64,000 bases of DNA. Source: Begonia masoniana (Eukaryota > Streptophyta > Magnoliopsida > Cucurbitales > Begoniaceae). Below the pieces are notes generated by a model, which saw only the letters and a list, made by a program, of their open reading frames with translations, was not told where the DNA came from and did no database searches. Positions 36,401-51,134 of this stretch are shown piece after piece. The position numbers and the translations under genes are program-made. Where the stretch lies: positions 476,671 through 540,670 of the forward strand of contig CM039506.1 of assembly GCA_022432975.1 (NCBI GenBank), written 5' to 3'. The stretch's first letter is position 1; every line of letters begins with the position of its first letter.

Positions 36401-39400
36401 ACATGACATGTGGTAGAACATAAGTTATCCATTTCACATCAGGTTTTAACTTGAAGTGATGAGAACGACTTGTATTGAGGACGCAACAACCTCATGGACG
36501 AGTAATTAAGACTTAGTAATGCGTTTGATGAATCATAATGAAACTTCACTTCATCGATTTGTTCTAAAAGAGTTGAAACGTATCCAGCAAATGAGGTTGG
36601 TGTCGACATGACTTGTGGTTAGAACCTAAGTTATCCATTTCACATTCGAGGTTTTAACTTGAAGTGATTGAGAACGACGTGTATTGAGGACCACACAACC
36701 TTCATGGACGAGTAATTAAGACTTAGTAATGCGTTTGATGAAGCATAAGAAACTTCACTTCAATCGATTTGTTCCAAAAGAGTTGAACGTATCAAGCAAT
36801 TAGGTTGAGTGTTACATGACATTGTAGTAGACATAAGTTATCCATTCACATTCAAGTTTTAACTTGAAGTGATGAGAACACGTTATTGAGGACGCAACAA
36901 CCTTCATGGACGAGTAATTAAGACTTGTAATGCGTTTGATGAAAGCAGAAGAAACTTCACTTCATTCGATTTGTTCCAAAAGAGTTGAACGTATCAAGCA
37001 AATGAGGTTGAGTGCTACATGACTTGTGGTTACAACCTAGTTATCCATTCACATTCAAGGTTTTAACTTGAAGTGATGAGAAAGACGTTATTGAGGACCC
37101 CAACAACCTTCATGGACGAGTAATTAAGACTTAGTAATGCGTTTGATGAATCATAAGAAACTTCACTTCAATCGATTTGTTCCAAAAGAGTTGAACGTAT
37201 CCAGCAAATTAGGTTGAGTGCTACATGACTTGTGGTAGAACATAAGTTATCCATTTCACATTCAAGGTTTTAACTTGAAGTGATGAGAACGACTTGTATT
37301 GAGGACGCAACAACCTTCATGGACGAGTAATTAAGACTTAGTAATGCGTTTGATGAATCATAAGAAACTTCACTTCAATTCGATTTGTTCAAAAGAGTTG
37401 AACGTATCAAGCAAATGAGGTTGAGTGCTACATGACTTGTGGTTAGAACCTAAGTTATCCATTTCACATTCAAGGTTTTAACTTAAAGTGATGAGAACGA
37501 CGTGTATTGAGGACCCAACAACCTTCATGGACGAGTAATTAAGACTTAGTAATGCGTTTGATGAACATAAGAAACTCACTTCAATCGATTTGTTCCTAAA
37601 AGAGTTGAACGTATCAAGCAAATGAGGTTGAGTGCTACATGACTTGTGGTTAAACCTAAGTTATCCATTTCACATTCAGGTTTTAACTTGAAGTGATGAG
37701 AACGACGTGTATTGAGGACCCAACAACCTTCATGGACGAGTAATTAAGACTTAGTAATGCGTTTGATGAATCATAAGAAACTTCACTTCAATCGATTTGT
37801 TCCAAAAGAGTTGAACGTATCAAGCAAATTAGGTTGAGTGTTACATGACATGTGGTTAGAACATAAGTTATCCATTTCACATTCAAGGTTTTAACTTGAA
37901 GTGATGAGAACGTCGTGTATTGAGGAGCCAACAACCTTCATGGACGAGTAATTAAGACTTAGTAATGCGTTTGATGAAGCATAAGAAACTTCACTTCAAT
38001 CGATTTGTTCCAAAAGAGTTGAACGTATCCAGCAAATAGGTTGAGTGCTACATGACTTGTGGTTAGAACCTAAGTTATCCATTTCACATTCAGGTTTTAA
38101 CTTGAAGTGATGAGAACGACGTGTATTAAGGACCAACGACCTTCATGGACGAATAATTAAGACTTAGTAATGCATTTGATGAAGCATAATAAACTTCACT
38201 TCAAGTGATTTGTTCCAAAAGAGTTGAACGTATCAAGCAAATGAGGTGAGTGCTACATGACATTGTGGTTAGAACCTAAGTTATCCATTTCACATTCAAG
38301 GTTTTAACTTGAAGTGATGAGAAAGACGTGTATTGAGGACCGCAACAACCTTCATGGACGAGTAATTAAGCATTAGTACTGCGTTTGATGAAGCATAAGA
38401 AACTTCCCTTCAATCGATTTGTTCCAAAGAGTGAACGTATCAAGCAAATGAGGTTGAGTGTACATGACTTGTGGTTAGAACCTAAGTTATCCATTTCACA
38501 TTCAAGGTTTTAACTTGAAGTGATGAAACGACGTGTATTGAGGACCCAACAACCTTCATGGACGAGTAATTAAGACTCTACTAATGCGTTTGATGAAGCA
38601 TAAGAAACTTCACTTCAATCGATTTGTTCCAAAAGAGTTGAACGTATCAAGCAAATGAGGTTGAGTGCTACATGACTTGTGGTTAGAACCTAAGTTATCC
38701 ATTTCACATTCAAGGTTTTAACTTGAAGTGATGAGAACGACGTGTATTGAGGACCCAACAACCTTCATGGACGAGTAATTAAGACCTACTAATGCGTTTG
38801 ATGAAGCATAAGAAACGTCACTTCAATCGATTTGTTCCAAAAGAGTTGAACGTATCAAGCAAATGAGGTTGAGTGCTACATGACTTGTGGTTAGAACCTA
38901 AGTTATCCATTTCACATTCCATGTTTTAACTTGAAGTGATGAGAACGACGTGTATTGAGGACCCAACAACCTTCATGGACGAGTAATTAAGACTTAGTAA
39001 TAGCGTTTGATGAAGCATAAGAAACTTCACTTCAATCGATTTGTTCCAAAAGAGTTGAACGTATCAAGCAAATTAGGTTGAGTGCTACATGACTTGTGGT
39101 TACAACATAAGTTATCAATTTCACATTCAAGGTTTTAACTTGAAGTGATGAGACGACGTGTATTGAGGACCCAACAACCTTCATGGACGAGTAATTAAGA
39201 CTTAGTAATGCGTTTGATGAAGCATAAGAAACTTCACTTCAATCGATTTGTTCCAAAAGAGTTGTACGTATCCAGCAAATTAGGTTGAGTGCTACATGAC
39301 TTGTGGTTAGAACATAAGTTATCCATTTCACATTCAAGGTTTTAACTTGAAGTGATGAGAACGACGTGTATTAAGGACGCAACAACCTTCATGGACGAGT

Positions 39401-42400
39401 AATTAAGACTTAGTAATGCGTTTGATGAAGCATAAGAAACTTCACTTCAATCGATTTGTTCCAAAAGAGTTGAACGTATCAAGCAAATTAGGTTGAGTGC
39501 TACATGACTGTGGTTAGAACCTAAGTTATCCATTTCACATTCAAGGTTTTAACTTGAAGTGATGAGAACGACGTGTATTGAGGACCCAACAACCTTCATG
39601 GACGAGTAATTAAGACTTAGTAATGCGTTTGATGAAGCATAAGAAACTTCACTTCAATCGATTTGTTCCAAAAGAGTTGAACGTATCAAGCAAATTAGGT
39701 TGAGTGTTACATGACTTGTGGTTAGAACCTAAGTTATCCATTTCACATTCAAGGTTTTAACTTGAAGTGATGAGAACGACGTGTATTGAGGACCCAACAA
39801 CCTTCATGGACGAGTAATTAAGACTTAGTAATGCGTTTGATGAAGCATAAGAAACTTCACTTCAATCGATTGTTCCAAAAGAGTTGAACGTATCAAGCAA
39901 ATGAGGTTGAGTGTTACATGACTTGTGGTTAGAACCAAAGTTATCAATTTCACATTCGATGTTTTAACTTGAAGTGATGAGAACGACGTGTATTGAGGAC
40001 CCAAAAACCTTCATGGACGAGTAATTAAGACTTAGTAATGCGTTTGATGAAGCATAAGAAACTTCACTTCAATCGATTTGTTCCAAAAGAGTTGAACGTA
40101 TCAAGCAAATTAGGTTGAGTGCTACATGACTTGTGGTTAGAACCTAAGTTATCCATTTCACATTCAAGGTTTTAACTTGAAGTGATGAGAAAGACGTGTA
40201 TTGAAGGACGCAACAACCTTCATGGACGAGTAATTAAGACTTAGTAAGGCGTTTGATGAAGCATAAGAAACTTCACTTCATCTGATTTGTTTCCAAAGAG
40301 TTGAAGTATCAAGCAAATGAGGTTGAGTGTTACATGGACTTGTGGTTAGAACCTAAGTTATCCATTCACATTCAAGGTTTTAACTTGAAGTGATGAGAAC
40401 GACGTGTATTGAGGACCAACAACCTTCATGGACGAGTAATTAAGACTTAGTAATGCGTTTGATGAAGCTAAAGAAACTTCACTTCAATCGATTTGTTCCT
40501 AAAGAGTTGAATCGTATCAAGCAAATGAGGTTGAGTGCTACATGACTTGTGGTTAGAACCTAAGTTATCCATTTCACATGCGAGTTTTAACTTGAAGTGA
40601 TGAGAAAGACGTGTATTGAGGACCAACAACCTTCATGGACGAGTAATTAAGACTTAGTAATGCGTTTGATGAAGCATAAGAAACTTTCACTTCAATCGAT
40701 TTGTTCCTAAAGAGTTGAACGTATCAAGCAAATGAGGTTGAGTGCTACATGACTTGTGGTTAGAACCTAAGTTACCATTTCACATTCAAGGTTTTAACTT
40801 GAAGTGATGAGAACGACGTGTATTGAGGACCCAACAACCTTCATGGACGAGTAATTAAGACCTACTAATGCGTTTGATGAAGCATAAGAAACGTCACTTC
40901 AATCGATTTGTTCCAAAAGAGTTGAACTGTATCAAGCAATGAGGTTGAGTGCTACATGACTTGTAGTTAGAACCTAAGTTATCCATTTCACATTCAAGGT
41001 TTTAACTTGAAGTGATGAGAACGACGTGTAATGAGTACCCAACAACCTTTCATGGACGCGTAATTAAGACCTTAGTAAATGCGTTTGATGAAGCATAAGA
41101 AACTTCACTTCAATCTATTTGTTCCAAAAGAGTTGAACGTATCAAGCAAAATGAGGTTGAGTGGTACATGACTTGTGGTTAGAACCTAAGTTATCCATTT
41201 CACATTCGAGGTTTTAACTTGAAGTGATGAAGAAGACGTGTATTGAGGGACCCAACAACCTTCATGGACGCGTATTAGACGTAGTAATGCGTTTGATGAA
41301 GCATAAGAAACTGCACTCATCGATTTGTTCCAAAGAGTTGAACGTATCAAAGCAAATGAGGGTGAGTGCTACATGACTTTGGTGTAGAACCTAAGTTATA
41401 CCTTTCCACATTCAAGGTTTAACTTGAAGTGATGAGACGAACGTGTATGGAGGACCCAACAACCTTCATGGACGCGTAATTAAGACCTACTAATGCGTGT
41501 GATGAGCATAAGAAACGTCACATTAATCGTTTGTTTCCAAAAGAGTTGAACGTATCAAGCAAATGAGGTGGAGTGGCACATGACTTGTGGTTAGAACCTA
41601 AGTTATCCATTTCACATTCAAGGTTTTAACTTGAGTGATGAAACGACGTGTATTGAGGACCCAACAACCTTCTATGGACGAGTAATTAAGACTAGTAATG
41701 CGTTTGATGAAGCATAAGAAACTTCACTTCAATCGATTTGTTCCATAAAGAGTTGAACGTATCAAGCAAATGAGGTTGAGTGCTACATGACTTGTGGTTA
41801 GAACCTAAGTTATCCATTTCACATTCAAGGTTTTAACTTGAAGTGATGAGAACGACGTGTATTGAGGACCCACAACCTTCATGGACGAGTAATTAAGAAC
41901 TTAGTAATGCGTTGATGAATGCATAAGAAAACTTCACTTCAACGATTTGTTTCCAAAAGAGTTGAACGTATCAAGAAATGAGGTTGAGTGCTACATGACT
42001 TGTGGTTAGAACCTAAGTTATCCATTTCACATTCAAGGTTTTAACTTGAAGTGATGAGAACGACGTGTATTGAGGACCCAACAACCTTCATGGACGAGTA
42101 ATTAAGACTTAGTAATGCGTTTGATGGAAGCATAAGAAACTTCACTTCAATCGATTTGTTCAAAATAGTTGAACGGATCAAGGCAAATGAGGTTGAGTGT
42201 TACATGAATTGGTTAGAACCTTAAGTTATCCATTTCACATTCAATAGTGGTTTCAACTTGAAGTGATGAGAAACGACGGGTATTGAGTAACCAACAACCG
42301 TTCAGTAGACATTAATGAAGACTTAGTAAATGCGTTTGATTAAGCAGTAGTAACTTTCACATTCATCGATTGTGTTCCAAAACAGCTTGAATGTATCAAG

Positions 42401-45400
42401 CTAAATGATGTTGAGGGTGCTACATGAGTTGTGGTTAGAACCTAAGTTATTCCATTTCAACAGTCATAGGTATTTAACTTGAAAGTGATAGAACGACGTG
42501 TATTGAGACCCAACAACCTTCATGGACGAGTAATTAAGACTTAGTAATGCGTTTGATGAGCATAAGAAAACGTCACTTCAATCGATTTGTTCCAAAAGAG
42601 TGAACGTATCAAGCAATGAGGTTGAGTGCTACATGACTTGTTATTAGAACCTAAGTTATCCATTTCACATTCAGGTTTTAACTTGAAGTGATGAGAACGA
42701 CGTGTATTGAGGACCAACAACCTTCATGGACGAGTAATTAAGACTTAGTAATGCGTTTGATGAAGCATAAGAACTTCACTTCAATCGATTTGTTCCAAAA
42801 GAGTTGAACGTATCAAGCAATATGAGGTTGAGTGCTGACATGACTTGTGGTTAGAACCTAAGTTATCCATTACAAATTTGAGGTTTTAACTTGAAGTGAT
42901 GAGAACGACGTGTATTGAGGACCCAACAACCTTCATGGACGCGTAATTAAGACCTACTAATGCGTTTGATGAAGCATAAGAAACGTCAATTCCATTCGAA
43001 TTGTTCCAAAAGTAGTTGAACGTATCAAGCAAATGAGGTTGAGTGCTACATGATTGTGGTTAGAACTAAGTATCCATTTCACATTCAAGGTTTTAACTTG
43101 AAAGTGAGAGAACGACGGTGTATTGAGTACCAACAACCTTCATGGACGCGTAATTAGGACTTAGTAAAGCGTTTGATGAAGTATAAGAAACTTCACATTA
43201 ATCGATTTGTTCCAAAAAGTTGAACGTATCAAGCAAATGAGGTTGAGGTGTTACATGACTTGTGGTAGAACCTAAGTTATCCTTTCACATTCAAGGTTTT
43301 AACTTGAAGTGATGAGAACGGACGTGTATTGAGAAACCAACAACCTTCAGGGACGAGTAATGAAGACTTAGTAATGCGTTTGATTAAGCACATAAAACTT
43401 TATTTCAATCGATTTGTTCCAAAACAGTTGAATGTATCAAGCTAATGAGGTTCAGTGCTACATGACTTGTGGTTAGAACCTAAGTTATCCATTTCACATT
43501 CAAGGTTTTAACTTGAAGTGATGAGAACGACGTGCATATTGAGGACCCAACAACCTTCATGGACGAGTAATTAAGACCTACGTAATGCGTTTGATGAAGC
43601 ATAAGAAACGTCACTTCAATCGATTTGTTCCAAAAGAGTTGAACGTATCAAGCAAATTAGGTTGAGTGCTACATGACTTGTGGGTTAGAACCTAAGTTAT
43701 CCATTTCACATTACAGGTTTTAACTTGAAGTGATGAGAACGACGTGTATTGAGGGCCCAACAACCTTCATGGACGAGTAATTAAGACTTAGTAATGCGTT
43801 TGATGAAGCATAAGAAACTTCACTTCAATCGATTTGTTCCAAAAGGTTGAACGTATCAAGCAATGAGGTTGAGTGCTACATGACTTGTGGTTAGAACCTA
43901 AGTTATCCAATTCACATTCAGGTTTTAACTTGAAGTGATGAGAACGACGTGTATTGAGGACGCAACAACCTTCATGGACGAGTAATTAAGACTTAGTAAT
44001 GCGTTTGATGAAGCATAAGAAACTTCACTTCAATCGATTTGTTCTAAAAGTGTTGAACGTATCACGCAAATGAGGTTGAGTGCTATATGACTTGTGGTTA
44101 GAACCTAAGTTATCCATTTCACATTCAAGGTTTTAACTTGAAGTGATGAGAAGGACGTGTATTGAGGACCCAACAACCTTCATGGACGAGTAATTAAGAA
44201 TTAGTAATGCGTTTGATGAAGCATAGAACTCACTTCAAATCGATTTGTTCCAAAAGAGTTGACCGTATCAAGCAAATTAGGTGAGTGTTACATGACTTGT
44301 GGTTAGAACATAAGTTATCCATTCACATTCAGGGTTTTAACTTGAAGTGATGAGAACGACGTGTATTGAGGACGCAACAACCTTCATGGACGAGTAATTA
44401 AGACTTAGTAATGCGTTTGATGAAGCATAAGAAACTTCACTTCAATCGATTTGTTCCAAAGAGTTGAACGTATCAAGCAAATGAGGTTGAGTGCTACATG
44501 ACTTGTGGTTAGAACCTAAGTTATCCATTTCACATTCAAGGTTTTAACTTGAAGTGATGAGAACGACGTGTATTGAGGACCCAACAACCTTCATGGACGA
44601 GTAATTAAGACTACTAATGCGTTTGATGAAGCATAAGAAACTTCACTTCAATCGATTTGTTCAAAAGAGTTGAACGTATCAAGCAAATTAGGTTGAGTGC
44701 TACTAGACTTGTGGTTAGAACCTAAGTTATCCATTTCACATTCCAAGGTTTTTAACTTGAAGTGATGAGAAAACGGTATTGAGGCCCACAACCTCATGGA
44801 CGAGTAATTAAGACTTAGTAATGCGTTTGATGAAGCATAAGAAAACTTCACTTCAATCGATTTGTTCCAAATAGTGTGAAACGTATCACGCAAATTAGGT
44901 TGAGTGTTACATGACTTGTGGGTTAGAACCTAAGTTATCCAATTTCACATTCCAGGGTTTAACTTGAAGTGATGAGAACGACGTGTATTGAGGACGCCAC
45001 AACCTTCATGGACGAGTAATTAAGACTTAGTAATGCGTTTGATGAAGCATAAGAAACTTCACTTCAATCGATTTGTTCTAAAGAGTTGAATAGTATCAAG
45101 CAAATGAGGTTGAGTGCTCATGACTTGTGGTTAGAACCTAAGTTATCCATTTCACATTCAAGGTTTAACTTGAAGTGATGAGAAGGACGTGTATTGAGGA
45201 CCCAACAACCTTCATGGACGAGTAATTAAGACTTAGTAATGCGTTTGATGAAGCATAAGAAACTTCACTTCAATCGATTTGTTCCAAAAGAGTTGAACGT
45301 ATCAAGCAATTTAGGTTGAGTGTTACAAGACTTGTGGTTAGAACCTAAGTTATCCATTTCACATTCAGGTTTTAACTTGAAGTGATGAGAACGACGTGTA

Positions 45401-48400
45401 TTGAGGACCCAACAACCTTCATGGACGAGTAATTAAGACTTAGTAATGCGTTTGATGAAGCATAAGAAACTTCACTTCAATCGATTTGTTCCAAAAGAGT
45501 TGAACGTATCAAGCAAATGAGGTTGAGTGCTACATGACTTGTGGTTAGAACCTAAGTTATCCATTTCACATTCAAGGTTTTAACTTGAAGTGATGAGAAC
45601 ACGTGTATTGAGGACCCAACAACCTTCATGGACGAGTAATTAAGACTTAGTAATGCGTTTGATGAAGCATAAGAAACTTCACTTCAATTGATTTGTTCCA
45701 AAAGAGTTGAACGTATCAAGCAAATGAGGTTGAGTGCTACATGACTTGTGGTTAGAACCTAAGTTATCCATTTCACATTCAAGGTTTTAACTTGAAGTGA
45801 TGAGAACGACGTGTATTGAGTACCCAACAACCTTCATGGACGCGTAATTAAGACTTAGTAAAGCGTTTGATGAAGTATAAGAAACTTCACATCAATCGAT
45901 TTGTTCCAAAAAGTTGAACGTATCAAGCAAATGAGGTTGAGTGCTACATGACTTGTGGTTAGAACCTAAGTTATCCATTTCACATTCAAGGTTTTAACTT
46001 GATGTGATGAGAACGACGTGTATTGAGGACCCAACAACCTTCATGGACGAGTAATTAAGACTTAGTAATGCGTTTGATGAAGCATAAGAAACTTCACTTC
46101 AATCGATTTGTTCCAAAAAGTTGACTGTATCAAGCAAATGAGGTTGAGTGCTACATGACTTGTGGTTAGACCTAAGTTATCCATTTCACATTCACGGTTT
46201 TAACTTGAAGTGATGAGAACGACGTGTATTGAGGACCCAACAACCGTCATAGGACGCGTAATTAAGACTTAGTAATGCGTTTGAATGAAGCTATAAGAAA
46301 CTTCACTTCAATCGATTTGTTCCAAAAGAGTTGAACGTATCAAGCAAATGAGGTTGAGGTTACATGACTTGTGGTTAGAACCTAAAGTTATCAATTTCAC
46401 ATTATAGGTTTTAACTTGAAGTGATGAGAACGACGTGTTGAGGACCCAACAACCTTCATGGACGAGTAATTAAGACTTAGTAATGCGTTTGATGAAGCAT
46501 AAGAAACTTCACTTCAATCGAATTTGTTCCAAAAGAGTTGAACGTATCAAGCAATGAGGTTGAGTGCTACCTGACTTGTGGTTAGAAACCTAAGTTATCC
46601 ATTCACATTCAAGGTTTTAACTTGAAGTGATGAGAACGACGTGTATTGAGGACCCAACAACCTTCATGGACGAGTAATTAAGACTTAGTAATGCGTTTGA
46701 TGAAGCATAAGAAAATTCACTTCAATCGATTTGTTCCAAAAGAGTTGAACGTATCAAGCAAATAAGGTTGAGTGCTACATGACTTGTGGTTAGAACCTAA
46801 GTTATCCATTTCACATTCAAGGTTTTAACTTGAAGTGATGAGAACGACGTGTATTGAGGACCCAACAACCTTCATGGACGAGTAATTAAGACTTAGTAAT
46901 GCGTTTGATGAAGCATAAGAAACTTCACTTCAATCGATTTGTTCCAAAAGAGTTGAACGTATCAAGCAAATTAGGTTGAGTGTTACATGACTGTGGTTAG
47001 AACTAAGTTATCCATTTCACATTCAAGGTTTTAACTTGAAGTGATGAGAACGACGTGTATTGAGGACCCAACAACCTTCATGGACGAGTAATTAGACTTA
47101 GTAATGCGTTGATGAAGCATAAGAAACTTCACTTCAACGATTTGTTCCAAAAAGTTGAACGTATCAAGCAAATTAGGTTGAGTGGTTACATGACTGTTGG
47201 TTAGAACATAAGTTATCCATTTCACATTCCAGGTTTTAACTTGAAGTGATGAGAACGACGTGTATTTAGGACGCAACAACCGTCATGGACGAGTAATTAA
47301 GACTTAGTAATGCGTTTGATGAAGCATAAGAAACTTCACTTCAATCGATTTGTTCCAAAGGAGTTGAACGTATCAAGCAAATGAGGTTGAGTGCTACATG
47401 ACTTGTCGTTAGAACCTAAGTTATCAATTTCACATTCAAGGTTTTAACTTGAATTGATGAGAACAACGTGCATTGAGGACCAAACAACCTTCATGGACGA
47501 GTAATTAGACCTACTAATGCGTTTGATGAAGCATAGAAACGTCACTTCAATCGATTTGTTACAAAAGAGTTTGAACGTATCAAGCAAATGAAGTTGAGTG
47601 CTACATGACTTGTGGTTAGACCCTAAGTTATCCATTTCACATTCAAGGTTTTACCTTGAAGTGATGAGAACGACTTGTATGAAGTACCCAACAACCTTCA
47701 TGGATGCGTTATTAATAGCTTAGTAAACGCGTTTGATGAAGCATAAGAAACCTTCACTTCAATCTATTTGTTCTCAAAAGAGGTGAACGTTATCAAGCAA
47801 TGAGGTTGAGTGTGACATGACTTGTGGTTAGAACCCTAAGTTATCCATTACAAATCGAGGTTTTACTAGTTGATGAGAACGACGTGTATTCAGGACCACT
47901 ACAACCTTCTATGGACGTGTAATTAGACCTACTAATGCGTTTGATGAAGCATAAAGAAACGTAACTTCAATCGATTTTCCAAAGAGTTGAATGTAATCAA
48001 GCAAATGAGTTGACGTGCTACATGACTTGTGTTAGAACCTAAGTTATCCATTTCACATTCAAGGTTTTAACTTGAAGTGATGAGAACGACGTGTATTGAG
48101 TTCCCAACAACCTTCATGGACGCGTAATTAGGACTTAGTAAAGCGTTTGATGAAGTATAAGAAACTTCACATCAATCGATTTGTTTTAAAAAGTTGAACG
48201 TATCAAGCAAATGAGGTTGAGGGTTACATGAATTGTGGTTAGAACTTAAGTTATCCCTTTCACATTATAAGTTTTAACTTGAAGTGATGAGAACGACGTG
48301 TCTTGAGAAACCAACAACCTTCATGGACGAGTAATTAAGACTTAGTAATGCGTTTGATTAAGCACATGAAACTTCATTTCAATCGATTTGTTCCAAAACA

Positions 48401-51134
48401 GTTGAATGTATCAAGCTAATGAGGTTCAGTGCTACATAAGTTGTGGTTAGAACCTAAGTTATCCATTTGACATTCAAGGTTTTAACTTGAAGTGATGAGA
48501 ACGACGAGCATTGAGGACGCAACAACCTTCATGGACGAGTAATTAAGACTTAGTAATGCGTTTGATGAAGCATAAGAAACTTCACTTCAATCGATTTGTT
48601 TTACAAGAGTTGAACGTATCAAGCAAATGAGGTTGAGTGCTACATGACTTGTCGTTAGAACCTAAGTTATCCATTTCACATTCAAGGTTTTAACTTGAAG
48701 TGATGAGAACTACGTGCATTGAGGACCCAACAACCTTCATGGACGAGTAATAAAGACCTACTAATGCGTTTGATGAAGCATAAGAAACGTCCCTTCTATG
48801 GATTTGTTTCAAAAGAGTTGAACGTGTCAAGCAAATGAAGTTGAGTGCTACATGACTGTGGTTAGAACCTAAGTTATGCATTTCACATTCAAGGTTTTAC
48901 CTTGAAGTGATGAGAACGACGTGTATTAAGTACCCAACAACCTCCATGGATGCGTAATTAATAAGACTTTGTAAAGCATTTAATGAAGTATAAGAAACTT
49001 CACTTCAATCGATTTGTTCCAAAAAGTTGAACGTATCAAGCAAATGAGGTTGAGTGTTACATGACTTGTGGTTAGAACCTAAGTTATCCATTTCACATTC
49101 GAGGTTTTAACTTGAAGTGATGAGAACGACGTGTATTGAGGACCCAACAACCTTCATGGACGAGTATTAAGACTTAGTAATGCGTTTGATGAAGCATAAG
49201 AAACTTCACTTCAATCGATTTGTTCCAAAAGAGTTGAACGTATCAAGCAAATGAGGTTGAGTGCTACATGACTTGTGGTTAGAACCTAAGTTATCCATTT
49301 CACATTCAAGGTTTTAACTTGAATTGATGAGAACGACGTGTATTGAGGACCCAACAACCTTCATGGACGAGTAATTAAGACTTAGTAATGCGTTTGATGA
49401 AGCATAAGAAACTTCACTTCAATCGATTTGTTCCAAAAGAGTTGAACGTATCAAGCAAATGAGGTTGAGTGTTACATGACTTGTGGTTAGAACCTAAGTT
49501 ATCCATTCACATTCGAGGTTTTAACTTGAAGTGATGAGAACGACGTGTATTGAGGACCCAACAACCTTCATGGACGAGTAATTAAGACTTAGTAATGCGT
49601 TTGATGAAGTATAAGAAACTTCACTTCAATCAATTTGTTCCAAAAGAGTTGAACGTATCAAGCCACATGAGGTTGAGTGTTACAGACTTGTGGTTAGACC
49701 CTCAGTTCATCCATTTCACATTCAAGGTTTTAACTTGAAGTGATGAGAACTAACGTGTATTGAGGACCCACACACCCTTCTATGGACGAGTAATTAAAGA
49801 CCTTACGTAATGCGTTTTGATGAAGGCATAGAACTGCACTTCTATCGGATTTGTCCAAAAGAGTTGAAACGTAGTCAAGCAAATGATGTTGAGTGTTACA
49901 TGACTTGTGGTTAGAACCTAAGTTATCCATTTCACAGTCAAGGTTTAACTTGAAGTGATGAGGAACGACGTGTATTGAAGACCCAACACCTTCATGGATG
50001 AGTAATTAAAGACTTAGTAATGCATTTAATGAAGCATAAGAAACTTCACTTCAATCGATTTGTTCCAAAGCAGTTGAATGTATCAAGCAAATGAGGTTGA
50101 GTGTTACCATGACTTGTGGTTAGAACCTAAGTTATCCATTTCACATTATAGGTTTTAACTTAAAGTGATGAGAACGACGTGTATTGAGGACCCAACAACC
50201 TTCATAGACGAGTAATTAAGACTTAGAAATGCATTTGATAAAGCATAAGAAACTTCACTTCAATTGATTTGTTCCAAAAGAGTTGAACGTATCAAGCAAA
50301 TTAGGTTGATTGTTACATGACTTGTGGTTTGAGCATAAGTTATCAATTTCACATTCAATGTTATAACTTGAAGTGATGAGAACGACGTGTATTGAGGACA
50401 CAACAACCTTCATGGACGCGTAATTAAGACTTAGTAATGCGTTTGATGAAACATAAGAAACTTCACTTCAATCGATTTGTTTTAAAAGAGTTGAACGTAT
50501 CAAGCAAATTAGGTTGTGTGTTACATTACATGTGGTTAGAACATAAGTTATCCATTTCACATTCAAGGTTTGAAGTTGACGTGATGAGAACGACGTGTAT
50601 TGAGGACGCAACAACCTTCATGGACGAGTAATTAAGACTTAATAATGCATTTGATGAAGCTTAAGAAACTTCACTTCAATCGAGTTGTTCCAAAAGAGTT
50701 GAACGTGACAAGCAAATGATGTTGAGTGCTACATGACTTGTGGTTAGAACCTAAGTTATCCATTTCACATTCAAGGTTTTAACTTGAAGTGATGAGAAAC
50801 GACAGTGTATTGAGGACCTAACAACCTTCATGGACGAGTAATTAAGCCCTTACTAATGCGTTTGATGAAGCATAAGAAACTTCACTTCAATTGAATTTGT
50901 TCCAAAAGAGTTGAACGTATCAAGCAAATGAAGGTTGAGTGCTACATGACTTGGGTTCGAACCTAAGTTATCCATTTCACATTCAAGGTTTACTTGAAGT
51001 GATGAGAACGAACGTTTGATTGAGGACCAACAACCTTCATGGACGCGTAATATAAGACTTAGTAATGCAGTTGATGAAGCATTAAGAAACTTCACTTCAA
51101 TCGATTTGTTCCAAAAGAGTTGAACGTATCAAAA

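Noticed and set aside
39733..39939. CENP-B box in the satellite monomer
   Set aside because: The TTCG...A..CGGG pattern is not present; the TTCGATTTG segment lacks the CGGG end.
32786..51095. Minus-strand and plus-strand ORFs of 60-95 codons in the satellite
   Set aside because: They are chance frames in a tandem repeat; each is broken differently from monomer to monomer and they change with single-base indels.
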